A stretch of 64,000 nt of DNA from Nostoc sp. UHCC 0926. Lineage in GTDB: Bacteria > Cyanobacteriota > Cyanobacteriia > Cyanobacteriales > Nostocaceae. Position numbers and translations under genes: made by a program. The notes below the pieces were generated by a model. That model did not search any database. It saw nothing but the letters and a program-made list of their open reading frames with translations, and was not told the DNA's origin. The stretch is from the NCBI RefSeq assembly GCF_028623165.1, contig NZ_CP117772.1, positions 1-64,000 of the forward strand, given 5' to 3'. Of the stretch, positions 28,173 through 36,850 are shown in pieces; the first letter of the stretch is position 1; every line of letters starts with the position of its first letter.

Positions 28173-29345
28173 ATGTTAAAATCCTTATTGAACCATCTTC
28201 AAACTCAGCGTCCTTTAGCGTGGGCGCAGTTATCGCACCAAAAAACTCGTCTTGCTGTTGCAATGGGTGGCATTGCATTTGCGAATGTCCTGATATTTAT
28301 GCAACTGGGATTTCGCACACTGTTTACTGAAGGGGCTACAACATTACCCGCTAGTTTGAAAGGTGATTTGTTTTTGCTCAATCCTAGTACACAATTTTTA
28401 GGTGCTAATGGATTTGATCGCATTCGTCTTTACCAAGCAGCTGGGATTAAAGGAGTTGCTTCAACTATTCCAGTTTATATAAATCAAAGCACTTGGGCGT
28501 ACTCCAAAGAACAAACCTCGTTTCAGGCACGAGTGTTTGCCTTTAATCCCAGTCAAATAGTCTTTAATATCCCAGAAATAAATCAACAGCGTGAAAAATT
28601 AAAAATGCCTCACAGCGTGTTGTTTGACCGCCTCGCAAAACCTTCCTTTGGGCCTATTCCTCAATTGTTTGCTCAAAAAGGTGAAGTCAAGGCCTTACTT
28701 AAAAATCATCGGATTGCTGTTATGGGATTGTTTAGTCTTGGTAACTCTTTTTTCCTCGGAGAAGGCAACCTGATGATGAGTGAAGACAATTATGCTGATT
28801 TGTTTGGAGACAATGCACTCAAACAGGTCAGTGTAGGGGTAATTACCTTGAATCCAGGAGCTAATCCTGAAGCAGTAAAGGCAGGGATTGCGGCAAATAT
28901 TCCCGGTGTCAAGGCATACACTCATGAGGAACTAATTTCTAAGGAGCTACAGTTTCAAGACACGAACCCAACTGGGCCTATTTTCAGTTTTGGTGCGATT
29001 ATGGGGTTTATTGTGGGTGTCGTTATTGTTTATCAAGTTCTTTATGCCGATGTCAGTGACCACTTAGCAGAGTATGCCACCCTCAAAGCAATGGGCTATT
29101 CTGACTTGGCACTGTTGGGGGTGATTTTCCAAGAAGCGGCGATTCTCGGAATTTTGGGCTTCATCCCTGGATTTGTCACCTCATTTAGTATGTACAGCTT
29201 TCTGTCTGTAATTACTCGGCTGCAACTGGTAATGAGTCTGAATATTGCTGTCACTGTTTTCATTTTGACAATTTTTATGTGTGTTGCTTCCGCTGCAATT
29301 ACCTCTAACAAACTTCGTTCTGCCGATCCTGCTGATGTGTTTTAG
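28173..29345 (+). CDS. ABC exporter permease, DevC family (FtsX-like)
   Basis: 390 residues, start ATG 28173 behind AGGAAA. Membrane helices are seen at about 26-48, 268-292, 312-350 (two) and 352-378, with a large periplasmic domain between the first and second, the MacB/FtsX topology. The cytoplasmic EYATLKAMGYS motif next to helix 2 is the coupling segment typical of DevC proteins. It would form the pump with the DevA-like ATPase encoded 93 bp downstream and the DevB-like adaptor encoded upstream. Confidence 0.88.
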   Translation: MLKSLLNHLQTQRPLAWAQLSHQKTRLAVAMGGIAFANVLIFMQLGFRTLFTEGATTLPASLKGDLFLLNPSTQFLGANGFDRIRLYQAAGIKGVASTIPVYINQSTWAYSKEQTSFQARVFAFNPSQIVFNIPEINQQREKLKMPHSVLFDRLAKPSFGPIPQLFAQKGEVKALLKNHRIAVMGLFSLGNSFFLGEGNLMMSEDNYADLFGDNALKQVSVGVITLNPGANPEAVKAGIAANIPGVKAYTHEELISKELQFQDTNPTGPIFSFGAIMGFIVGVVIVYQVLYADVSDHLAEYATLKAMGYSDLALLGVIFQEAAILGILGFIPGFVTSFSMYSFLSVITRLQLVMSLNIAVTVFILTIFMCVASAAITSNKLRSADPADVF

Positions 29346-29438
29346 TGTTAAATTTTGAATTACAAATTGGTAGCTTTGGTATTTAAATCTGAAAATGCTA
29401 ACACAAATTTCTTGAAATTAAAAATTTATGAGTCCAAA

Positions 29439-30179
29439 ATGGTACTAAAAACTTTTAACTCAAAACTCGAAATTCCAAACCAAAAACTCTCTTTTCCGAT
29501 TATTTCCATTAACAATCTCAATCAAAGCTTTGGCCAAGGAGCCTTACAAAAGCCTATACTTATAGATATTAATCTAGAAATTAATCCAGGTGAAATAGTA
29601 ATTCTCACAGGCCCATCAGGCAGTGGTAAAACTACCTTGCTGACACTGATTGGAGCATTACGTTCTCTACAAGCAGGCAGTTTACAAGTTATAGGGCAAG
29701 AATTAAATGGTGCTAGTAAAAAAAAGCTGATTCAGATACGTAGTCAAATTGGCTTTATCTTCCAGGCACATAATTTACTTAAATGTCTTACAGCTTGGGA
29801 GAACGTTTGTATGTCGCTGAAATTACATAAAAATCTCACAGTTAATGAACGCAAAACACGTTCTATAGCAATACTAGAAGCAGTCGGGCTAGGTGAGCAT
29901 GTGAATTATTACCCAAACAATCTATCTGGTGGACAAAAGCAAAGAGTAGCGATCGCCCGTGCGTTAGTAAGTCAGCCAAAGTTAGTTTTAGCAGATGAAC
30001 CCACAGCATCTCTAGACAGTCAATCTGGGCGGGATGTAGTGCAAATCATGCAAAGACTAGCAAAGGAACAATATTGCGCCATCCTACTTGTTACCCACGA
30101 TAACCGCATTTTAGATATAGCTGATCGCATTGTTCATATGGAAGATGGTCGCCTGCTAAACAATGTAAGTCCTGTTTAG
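29439..30179 (+). CDS. ABC exporter ATPase, DevA family
   Basis: About 246 residues from ATG 29439; an upstream TTG in frame at 29355 would add a weakly conserved 28-residue leader, so the ATG is preferred. Walker A GPSGSGKTT, Q-loop FIFQAHNLL, signature LSGGQKQRVAIARA, Walker B LVLADEPT and H-loop VTHD are all intact. It belongs to the LolD/MacB/DevA subgroup that powers FtsX-type pumps. It completes the devBCA-like set in the biosynthetic arm and probably energises export of the product. Confidence 0.88.
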   Translation: MVLKTFNSKLEIPNQKLSFPIISINNLNQSFGQGALQKPILIDINLEINPGEIVILTGPSGSGKTTLLTLIGALRSLQAGSLQVIGQELNGASKKKLIQIRSQIGFIFQAHNLLKCLTAWENVCMSLKLHKNLTVNERKTRSIAILEAVGLGEHVNYYPNNLSGGQKQRVAIARALVSQPKLVLADEPTASLDSQSGRDVVQIMQRLAKEQYCAILLVTHDNRILDIADRIVHMEDGRLLNNVSPV

Positions 30180-30464
30180 AAAATGGTCAGATATCTCAAA
30201 GCTCGTAGTTGCACTGTCTTCGCGTGCATATCAAGTAGAGATTTTTTAATGGAATTGGCCAACTAAATCCACCACAACTGCATAAGTAAGTTTCACCCAC
30301 CACTATACGTATATAGCAAGGTTACGCGATCAGCCATTACTAAATAAATCGCCGATCGCTAACAAGCTTTTTGGAATTGCAGCAAAGCTATCAAATCAAT
30401 CAGCAAGATTTATCAGTTAATAAAATGTATGGAGAAACATTTCTAACAAGAGGTGTCAATCATC

Positions 30465-31052
30465 ATGAGAGAAAAAAAATCTGCGGTTGGACTTCTCTCT
30501 GTTGAACACTCCCAAAAATCATGTTTTTTGGAGTACTCGCAATCCTGTCAAGTGAACAGTTTAACTGAGTTAAAAACAGAGGTAGTGAAATTATACAATT
30601 ATTGCCAGCAATTAACAGAGGAAAAGAGAAAGCATGAACAAGAAATTTTAAAAATTCAAGTGGAAGAAGGAGTCCAGAAACTGTCAGTTTTGACTGGACA
30701 TATCAACACTTTGGCTGCTGAACTAGAAACTGAAGTTCTCAAATTTAAGGAAGTTGCTGTTGAAGTTAATTGCAGCTACCATGCAGTCCAAAAACCGCCA
30801 AATTTTACAGCAATGGGATGTGATAAATCAAGGATTCATTGGAGACCTTCAAATATATGGCAGGTTGATTATTTAGCCATTCCTACTGTAATTAAACTCG
30901 GATCTAAATTTGTTTTAATAGCCAAAGTTATTGATATGTTCAAAAACGAAACAAAAATTGATGTCCAACCAAAGGTAAAAAAAGCAACAGAAAGCCGAGA
31001 AGCATTTTTAAAGTGGTTGACAAAGCAACGCCAGGAAAATCTTGAGTCCTAA
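30465..31052 (+). CDS. Unrecognised 195-aa coiled-coil protein in the NRPS arm
   Basis: I do not recognise this gene. ATG 30465 is preferred over an in-frame GTG at 30453 because AAGAGGTG is well placed for it. Residues about 40-105 are Glu/Lys/Leu rich (LTELKTEVVKLYNYCQQL and EILKIQVEEG), predicted as a long helix or coiled coil. The second half (NIWQVDYLAIPTVIKLGSKF) is mixed, with a basic tail. No signal peptide or membrane helix is seen. It sits in the same direction between the exporter ATPase and MbtH, so a cluster-specific role (regulator, scaffold or self-protection) is possible but not shown. Confidence 0.55.
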   Translation: MREKKSAVGLLSVEHSQKSCFLEYSQSCQVNSLTELKTEVVKLYNYCQQLTEEKRKHEQEILKIQVEEGVQKLSVLTGHINTLAAELETEVLKFKEVAVEVNCSYHAVQKPPNFTAMGCDKSRIHWRPSNIWQVDYLAIPTVIKLGSKFVLIAKVIDMFKNETKIDVQPKVKKATESREAFLKWLTKQRQENLES

Positions 31053-31157
31053 CAATGAAGTGAAAAAATAATATCCAGAAAAGTTAGCGTGGTCTAGTAC
31101 TGGTTGCACTACTGAACAGTCAAGTAAACACTTTTGTAACTAAGAATAAGGTTTATT

Positions 31158-31403
31158 ATGCTCAACCAACAAAACGAACAACAAAAAAACGAGACTATCT
31201 ATCTTGTTGTTATCAACCATGAGGAACAATATTCCATTTGGCCTAAATGGAAAAATGAACTCCCATTAGGGTGGAAAGCTACAGGTAAAGAAGGCTCTAA
31301 AGAAGAATGTTTAGCGTATGTCGAAGAAGTATGGACAGATATGCGTCCTCTGAGCTTGCGTAAAGTCATGGCAGAAGAAGAAGCTAAACAATTGATGAGT
31401 TGA
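31158..31403 (+). CDS. MbtH-like protein
   Basis: 81 residues, start ATG 31158 behind AAGGT. The family signature is complete: NHEEQYSIWP, LPLGWKATGKEG, ECLAYVEEVW and WTDMRPLSLR, with the conserved tryptophans. MbtH-like proteins bind adenylation domains and are needed for folding or activity of many NRPS. Only one copy is seen, so it probably serves several or all of the nine A domains. Its presence in this arm supports the view that the + strand genes form one biosynthetic unit. Confidence 0.95.
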   Translation: MLNQQNEQQKNETIYLVVINHEEQYSIWPKWKNELPLGWKATGKEGSKEECLAYVEEVWTDMRPLSLRKVMAEEEAKQLMS

Positions 31404-31570
31404 AGAGGGAGTGCGAGACAAGCAGGAAAAGTAATAATACCAATTCGTAATAAACAGATGTAAGGCAACAGCATCCGTACTCAGGTTTTAACTTAAGTTA
31501 CACTTTTTCCATCCCCTTTTTTCTCAATCTCCCCCGAATCCCAAGAATGAAATGTTTTGTAGTTGTACCG

Positions 31571-32377
31571 ATGAACGCCAAACAATTTTCTAATCCTTGG
31601 GTGATGTTTCCCAAGCCAAATCCTCAAGCCAGCCTGCGCCTATTCTGTTTTCCCTATGCAGGGGGTAAAGCATTAACCTTTCGCACATGGACTAGCAGTT
31701 TACCGCAGAATATTGAAGTTTGTCCGATTGAACTTCCCGGACGGGGAGTTCGGTTGATGGATAAGCCTTTCACTGAGATGTCGCTGCTTACAGAAGCGAT
31801 CGCCGAAGCGATATATCCATATTTGGACAAGCCATTTGTCTTTTTTGGTCACAGTATGGGGACTTTAATCAGCTTCGAGCTTGCTCGTAAGATTCGCAAA
31901 AAGTACAGTCTTTTTCCAACACATCTGTTTGTTTCCGGTCGCGGTGCACCTCACGTTCCTGATGACGTTTCGCCCATCCACGCCCAAAGCGAAACCGAAT
32001 TTATAGAAGAACTACGCCGTCTTAACGGTACTCCCAAAGCAATTCTGGAGAACAACGAACTCATGCAACTGCTGCTTCCGATGTTGCGGGCAGATTTTAC
32101 GATGATTGAAAACTATCTTTACCTTCCTGAACCTCCCCTTGACTGCTCTATTACTGCCTTTGGTGGTTTGCAGGACTCTAGGGGTACGTGCGATCGCCTC
32201 GAATATTGGCGGGAACAAACGAGTGCTGATTTCTCACTGCATATGTTTCCTGGCGACCACTTGTTCTTACACTCAGCCGAATCGCTGCTTCTTGAGACTC
32301 TTTCTAGAAAACTCTATCATCTGACTAAGACATTAGCTAGTAGTGCATCAAGGGAAGTTTGCAAAGTCAGGGGGTGA
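31571..32377 (+). CDS. Type II thioesterase
   Basis: 268 residues from ATG 31571; an ATG at 31547 in frame is also possible. Alpha/beta hydrolase with PYAGG near the N-terminus (oxyanion), FPIELPGRG-like step (CPIELPGRG), nucleophile GHSMGT (Ser about 95), and the His in FPGDHLFL. Stand-alone thioesterases of this type remove wrong or stalled acyl groups from PCP domains and restore phosphopantetheine arms. It lies downstream of mbtH and is separate from the integral releasing thioesterase in the minus-strand synthetase ending at 36851. Confidence 0.92.
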   Translation: MNAKQFSNPWVMFPKPNPQASLRLFCFPYAGGKALTFRTWTSSLPQNIEVCPIELPGRGVRLMDKPFTEMSLLTEAIAEAIYPYLDKPFVFFGHSMGTLISFELARKIRKKYSLFPTHLFVSGRGAPHVPDDVSPIHAQSETEFIEELRRLNGTPKAILENNELMQLLLPMLRADFTMIENYLYLPEPPLDCSITAFGGLQDSRGTCDRLEYWREQTSADFSLHMFPGDHLFLHSAESLLLETLSRKLYHLTKTLASSASREVCKVRG

Positions 32378-32583
32378 TGGAGAGCAAGGGATACAGAGAG
32401 AGGATGGCAGGAATTTACCTCCAATTTGCTCGCTCCACTACACCGAAGGCGTTCCCCCAACAGCCAGTAATTTTGGGTTGATTCTTAAACCAGTAAACAG
32501 TTTTCAGGCGGATGCTGCTTCGCCAGCTTTTTGCCAATAGTATTTCACTTTATTTAATTTAATAATTTATTGCAATTTAATTT

Positions 32584-33339
32584 ATGAGCAAGGTTCCAAA
32601 AATTATCCATCAGATTTTTTTCGCAGGTGAAGCAGCGGCTCCAGAAAACTATCGTCGTTATCACCAAACTATTCTCGATCATCACCCTGATTGGGAACAC
32701 CGCTTTTGGGATGAAACACAATGCCGTAATTTAATTAAAGAGAATTATCCTTGGTTTTTGGATGTTTACGATTCTTATCCCTATCGAATTCAGCGTTGCG
32801 ACGCTATCCGATATTTTATACTTCACTACTATGGGGGATTTTATATTGACATGGATGTTGAATGCCTCAAGCCGATTGACGATTTGTTGGCAAACTTTGA
32901 ATTGATTCTTTCTAAGCTTATTGAGTTCAGTAACGCTATCATGGGCAGCGTTCCGAAACATCCGCTTTGGTTGCAGGTTTTCGAGGAAATGCAGCAACGC
33001 AAACACCAAAACCAGCCAAATATCGGTTTTTCTTTCAAAAATTCTATGCCTTATTATGTGGGCTACAGCACCGGGCCAATTTTATTGAATCATTGTGTAT
33101 TGGCTGGCAAATTCCATGAAAGTCAAACAGTTAATGTTTGTCCAGGATACATTTTTGAACCAGGTGCGCCGATGGAAATGGATGGTAAAATATTCAAAAG
33201 TGAAGTTACAGAAAAATCTTATACTATCCACCATATGACTAGCCATTGGCTTACACCACATTACCGAATATTGAGTAATATTTTTAGTGTCTTTGCGAAT
33301 TTTTATTGGAGTATTCGTTCTTCACTCCAACCAAATTGA
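32584..33339 (+). CDS. GT32-type glycosyltransferase (OCH1/capsular sugar transferase-like)
   Basis: 251 residues. IPKIIHQIFF-like opening (VPKIIHQIFF), PDWEHRFWD, YRIQRCDAIRYFILHYYGGFYIDMDVE (in part) with the metal-binding DxD as Asp89-Met-Asp91, and a late HHMTSHW. These are the marks of GT32 enzymes (PF04488), which move mannose, galactose or related sugars from nucleotide donors. In this setting it would glycosylate the lipopeptide, for instance on the hydroxylated acyl chain or a Thr hydroxyl. No membrane helix is evident. Donor and acceptor cannot be read from sequence. Confidence 0.85.
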   Translation: MSKVPKIIHQIFFAGEAAAPENYRRYHQTILDHHPDWEHRFWDETQCRNLIKENYPWFLDVYDSYPYRIQRCDAIRYFILHYYGGFYIDMDVECLKPIDDLLANFELILSKLIEFSNAIMGSVPKHPLWLQVFEEMQQRKHQNQPNIGFSFKNSMPYYVGYSTGPILLNHCVLAGKFHESQTVNVCPGYIFEPGAPMEMDGKIFKSEVTEKSYTIHHMTSHWLTPHYRILSNIFSVFANFYWSIRSSLQPN

Positions 33340-33454
33340 GCCGTTCCAAGCCCTAAAATATTTGGAGTTTATACCAGCAGACTAGACTATTTTTAATTCT
33401 CATTCTGGGGTTAACTATGAAACATTGGCAAACATAATCTTAATTAGAAATACC

Positions 33455-34378
33455 ATGTCAATACTTGAGGTTTGCAACCTGCAAAAGACATACCAACAAC
33501 GTGGAAAGCGAATAGAAGCATTACGTGGGGTATCTTTTAATATCAATGCTGGAGAAGTGCTAGCTTTTCTTGGCCCGAATGGAGCAGGTAAAACAACCAG
33601 TATTAAGATGATTGCAGGTTTAATTCAACCCGACTCAGGTTCGGTAAGAATCGCAGGTTGCGATCCCCAGCGCAATCCGCAAGCATTGCGATCGCTCGGT
33701 GCAGTACTCGAAGGAAGCCGCAACCTCTATTGGCGGCTGACAGCACAAGAAAATCTGGAGTACTTTGGGGTATTGAGAGGTAGCAGCCCAAAAGCAACAC
33801 ATCAGGAAGCAATGAGGCTGCTAGATAGATTTGGTTTGATGCACAAACGTCGCACACCAGTTAAGGCACTCTCTCGCGGAATGCAGCAGAAGTTAGCTAT
33901 TGCAGTATCTTTAGTTCATAAGCCCAAGCTTCTGCTTTTGGATGAACCAACTTTAGGCTTAGATGTTGAAGCTAGCCAGAATGTCAAAGCTTTGTTGCGA
34001 GAAGTGGCTCTTGAAGGATGTGCAGTCCTCCTCACAACCCATCAACTTGATTTAGCAGAGGAGATTTCAGACCGGGTAGCCATAATTCAAAATGGCAAGA
34101 TTATTGCTGAAGAATCAACTGTTGATATTATTAAGCGTTTTTCTGGCTCGACTTATATTATCGAAGTTGAAGGCGAACTAAACCAAATGCAAATCAGCAA
34201 AATTGAGGCATTAGGGGCAATCCTTGAGGCTGGACAAATTCTTTATGCTGGAACCAAACAAGGACTGTATCGATTGTTGACACTTCTAGAACCCCTGCCT
34301 TTATTATTCGTGAAACAGGAACGATCTGACCTGACCCAAATATTCTTAAGGTTAGTGCGAGAACACAATTATGTTTAA
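33455..34378 (+). CDS. ABC transporter ATPase, daunorubicin-resistance type
   Basis: About 307 residues from ATG 33455; a TTG ten codons upstream is in frame but has no better ribosome site. Walker A GPNGAGKTT, signature ALSRGMQQKLAIA, Walker B LLLLDEPT, H-loop TTHQ, and a C-terminal extension (about 220-305) as in DrrA-like exporters. Its last bases overlap the permease start by 8 bp, so the two are translationally coupled. This is the second export system of the cluster and may give self-resistance or move an intermediate. Confidence 0.9.
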   Translation: MSILEVCNLQKTYQQRGKRIEALRGVSFNINAGEVLAFLGPNGAGKTTSIKMIAGLIQPDSGSVRIAGCDPQRNPQALRSLGAVLEGSRNLYWRLTAQENLEYFGVLRGSSPKATHQEAMRLLDRFGLMHKRRTPVKALSRGMQQKLAIAVSLVHKPKLLLLDEPTLGLDVEASQNVKALLREVALEGCAVLLTTHQLDLAEEISDRVAIIQNGKIIAEESTVDIIKRFSGSTYIIEVEGELNQMQISKIEALGAILEAGQILYAGTKQGLYRLLTLLEPLPLLFVKQERSDLTQIFLRLVREHNYV

Positions 34379-35144
34379 TCTATTCCAGGCGGAATTTAAA
34401 CGTATCTGGAAAGAATTTATTCGCTACCCAATTGATTCAATTAGTGGTATCTTTGTCACCTCTTTATTTTTTTATGGAATGTTTTTTGGCGCGCACTACA
34501 TTGCAGGCCCTAACATCCAATTCGGCGATCGACTGGATACAATCCTAGCTGGCTATGTGCTTTGGACACTGGTGGTATTTATTCTCCAAGGTATTGCTAT
34601 GGAACTACAAGTTGAGGCACAAACCGGAACTCTAGAACAAATATTCCTGTCACCATTCGGCACCTTAAATGTCTTATTGATTCGAGCAATGGCAAATCTG
34701 ACATTATATTTAGTGCTGATAGTGGGTATTTTACTACTCACGATGATTCTCACGGGACGTTACTTGCACTTTTCGCCCCTTGCCCTTTTGCCGTTGATTA
34801 CGGTGTTATTAGGAGCTTATGGTATATCCTTGATGATGGCAGGTTTAACCCTACTATTTAAGCGGATACAGCAACTTTCTGGGCTTATTCAGTTCGCACT
34901 ATTGTTTTTGCTTGCTCTTCCCATTGAAACCTGGAATGGATCGCTCCAAGGTGTCAGACTAGTATTGCCTATGACTGTAGGTTCAGGTGTTCTTCGTGAT
35001 TTAATCGCACGCGATCGCGGTTTAGATTTTTCTCTGCTTGCTCTTGCTGGACTCAATGGAGTAGTTTATTTCGTTTTGGGTATCTTACTTTTTCTTTGGG
35101 CCCAAAGAATAGCAAAGCGTCATGCGATGCTTAATGGGTATTGA
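34371..35144 (+). CDS. ABC-2 type transporter permease
   Basis: 257 residues, start ATG 34371 overlapping the ATPase stop. Six membrane helices can be placed (about 20-45, 58-80, 102-127, 134-160, 170-190, 228-250), the usual ABC-2 permease plan with a short amphipathic start (FQAEFKRIWKEF). Together with the upstream ATPase it forms a DrrAB-like drug or glycolipid exporter. Substrate specificity is unknown; the position next to glycosyltransferase and SDR genes ties it to this pathway. Confidence 0.88.
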   Translation: MFNLFQAEFKRIWKEFIRYPIDSISGIFVTSLFFYGMFFGAHYIAGPNIQFGDRLDTILAGYVLWTLVVFILQGIAMELQVEAQTGTLEQIFLSPFGTLNVLLIRAMANLTLYLVLIVGILLLTMILTGRYLHFSPLALLPLITVLLGAYGISLMMAGLTLLFKRIQQLSGLIQFALLFLLALPIETWNGSLQGVRLVLPMTVGSGVLRDLIARDRGLDFSLLALAGLNGVVYFVLGILLFLWAQRIAKRHAMLNGY

Positions 35145-35178
35145 TTTCATTCTCTCAAGTTAAACAAAAACCATATAT

Positions 35179-35277
35179 AGGGCAAATGCAATTTGTATGC
35201 ATTGCAAGCAATAGTTGCGCTTGCCGTAATTCATCCAGTAATGGCTCATTACCTGGATGTTGGTCACACTTTGCCCT
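35179..35277. repeat. Palindromic element between ABC permease and SDR
   Basis: agggcaaa (35179) and tttgccct (to 35277) form inverted ends of a 99-bp segment that also contains a hairpin with catccagtaatg and cattacctggatg (35231-35259). It looks like a small non-coding mobile repeat. Confidence 0.5.
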
Positions 35278-35403
35278 ATCTCAATTAATGTAAGGCTTTT
35301 GGGTTTCGCACCGGGAACTAGTCTCAACTTTAGTTTAAATTACAGTCACGAAAAATTTATCGGTATAGTCACACATATCACTTTGGATAGATTAAGAATT
35401 TTT

Positions 35404-36168
35404 ATGAAACTGGAAGATGTTCGAGCAATAGTTACTGGCGCTGCCAGTGGAATTGGGCGTTGTATCGCTCTGGAACTTACCCGTGCGGGTGCCCTAGTCG
35501 TTGGGGGCGATATCGATGTAGATCGTCTTCAAGAATTGGAAGTCGAAAGTGCCGATCTGCCTGGAAAAATCTACGGAGTGCATCTTGATGTAGCCAATGA
35601 ATCGCTGGTGAAAAGCTTTGTGGAATTGGCTTTTGAAAAACTTGGATCTGCTAACACCTTGGTTAACAATGCTGGTATTCTGCGAGATGGTTTACTCGTT
35701 TGTTCGGACGAAGAAGGTTGGTTGCGTAAACTGCCAACGGCACAATGGAAGCGAGTAATCGATGTCAATCTCACAGGGCCCTTTTATATGGCGCGAGAAT
35801 TTGCCGCCGCTGCTATGGATAGAAATATTTCTCAAAGTGTAATCATAAATATTTCCTCCATAACGCGATCGGGTAATCCCGGTCAATCGAATTATAGTGC
35901 TTCTAAGGCGGGTCTAGACGCATTAACACGCACCTGGGCGCTGGAATTGGCGAATAAAGGCTTTCGCGTTGGAGGCATAGCTCCCGGATTGACACAGACA
36001 CCTATCCTCAGTCATGTATCCAAAGAATCTCAAGCAGATATGATTTCTAAAATACCTTTGGGTCGTATGGGTCAGCCTTATGAAATCTGGCAGGCTATGC
36101 GTTTTATTCTTGAGTGCGATTATTTTACCGGAAGAGTCATCGAAGTAGATGGGGGAGCGGAGTTTTAA
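35404..36168 (+). CDS. Short-chain dehydrogenase/reductase
   Basis: 254 residues from ATG 35404; codons further upstream in frame have no SDR similarity. Classical SDR: TGAASGIG cofactor motif, Asp pair GDID after strand 2 (suggests NAD preference), NNAG, Ser in NISSITRSG, YSASK active-site Tyr and Lys, and C-terminal FTGRVIEVDGG. Members act on 3-oxoacyl thioesters, sugars or polyketide-like ketones. As last gene of the + arm it could reduce the acyl chain or a sugar intermediate; the reaction is not determined. Confidence 0.85.
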   Translation: MKLEDVRAIVTGAASGIGRCIALELTRAGALVVGGDIDVDRLQELEVESADLPGKIYGVHLDVANESLVKSFVELAFEKLGSANTLVNNAGILRDGLLVCSDEEGWLRKLPTAQWKRVIDVNLTGPFYMAREFAAAAMDRNISQSVIINISSITRSGNPGQSNYSASKAGLDALTRTWALELANKGFRVGGIAPGLTQTPILSHVSKESQADMISKIPLGRMGQPYEIWQAMRFILECDYFTGRVIEVDGGAEF

Positions 36169-36850
36169 ACAATTGCAACCCCAACACCCTAAACCAAAAG
36201 TTTAATTTCAGCATTATTCACAAAACGAACATTCAAACACTTCAATTTCAGTCTAAATTTTGAACTTTCTGCCTTAGAATATAGTTCAAACGGTCAAAAG
36301 ATGGTTCAAAACCACTTGAAATTAAAAATTAAGTAATTAGCGATCGCACTCATGGCACGTATTTTTTAAGCCAAGAAGTGCGATCGCTCTGTTTAAAATT
36401 TTTGAGCCATATTACTTGCTGTAACTAAGTTTTAGGTTTTTTAAACTCGAATTATAACTTTGAAGTATATCTTGACCGCTTGGGTTGTGAACTATATCTT
36501 GTCCTTTTTGTGCAAGTTTTGGGTAAAAGCACGCTTGTTGCCCCTTTGGAAAGTTTTTACCTCCCTTTTTTATTCCAACTTTACGGCGCTCTAACTCCCA
36601 CAGGGGGTCGGTCGCTTAAATTTTTGTCAGTCAACTAGGTTCTTATCTCTCACCTTTTGGGTATTCAGAGCCATTCACAGTCAACAGTAAGCTCATTCCC
36701 TACCTCTCCAGTATTTACCGTGGATTTTGGCTCAAATATAAGGACATGAACTTCCTCTTCAGCAAAGGTAAGATGCTGAATACTTCGAGCTATAACAGAG
36801 CTAAGCAGGGTCAGTATCAAGTTGAGCGTTTTACGTTTAATTAGGTTGAC
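36169..36850. other. Gap between the two convergent arms
   Basis: 682 bp without a convincing gene. It contains the HIP1-built inverted repeat listed at 36339-36388 and, just after the stop of the minus-strand NRPS (36850 down to 36665), an in-frame ATG-less stretch of 61 codons (ending LTVDCEWL) that may be a relic of another gene. Confidence 0.45.
36339..36388. terminator. HIP1-built inverted repeat between convergent operons
   Basis: agcgatcgcact (36339-36350) and agtgcgatcgct (36377-36388) are perfect 12-bp inverted arms around a 26-base loop containing attttttaa. Lying where the + and - transcription units meet, it is a plausible bidirectional terminator; this role is inferred. Confidence 0.5.

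Noticed and set aside
29355..29438. TTG-initiated N-terminal extension of the DevA-like ATPase
   Set aside because: Sequence is low in family similarity; the ATG at 29439 directly precedes the normal ATPase start.
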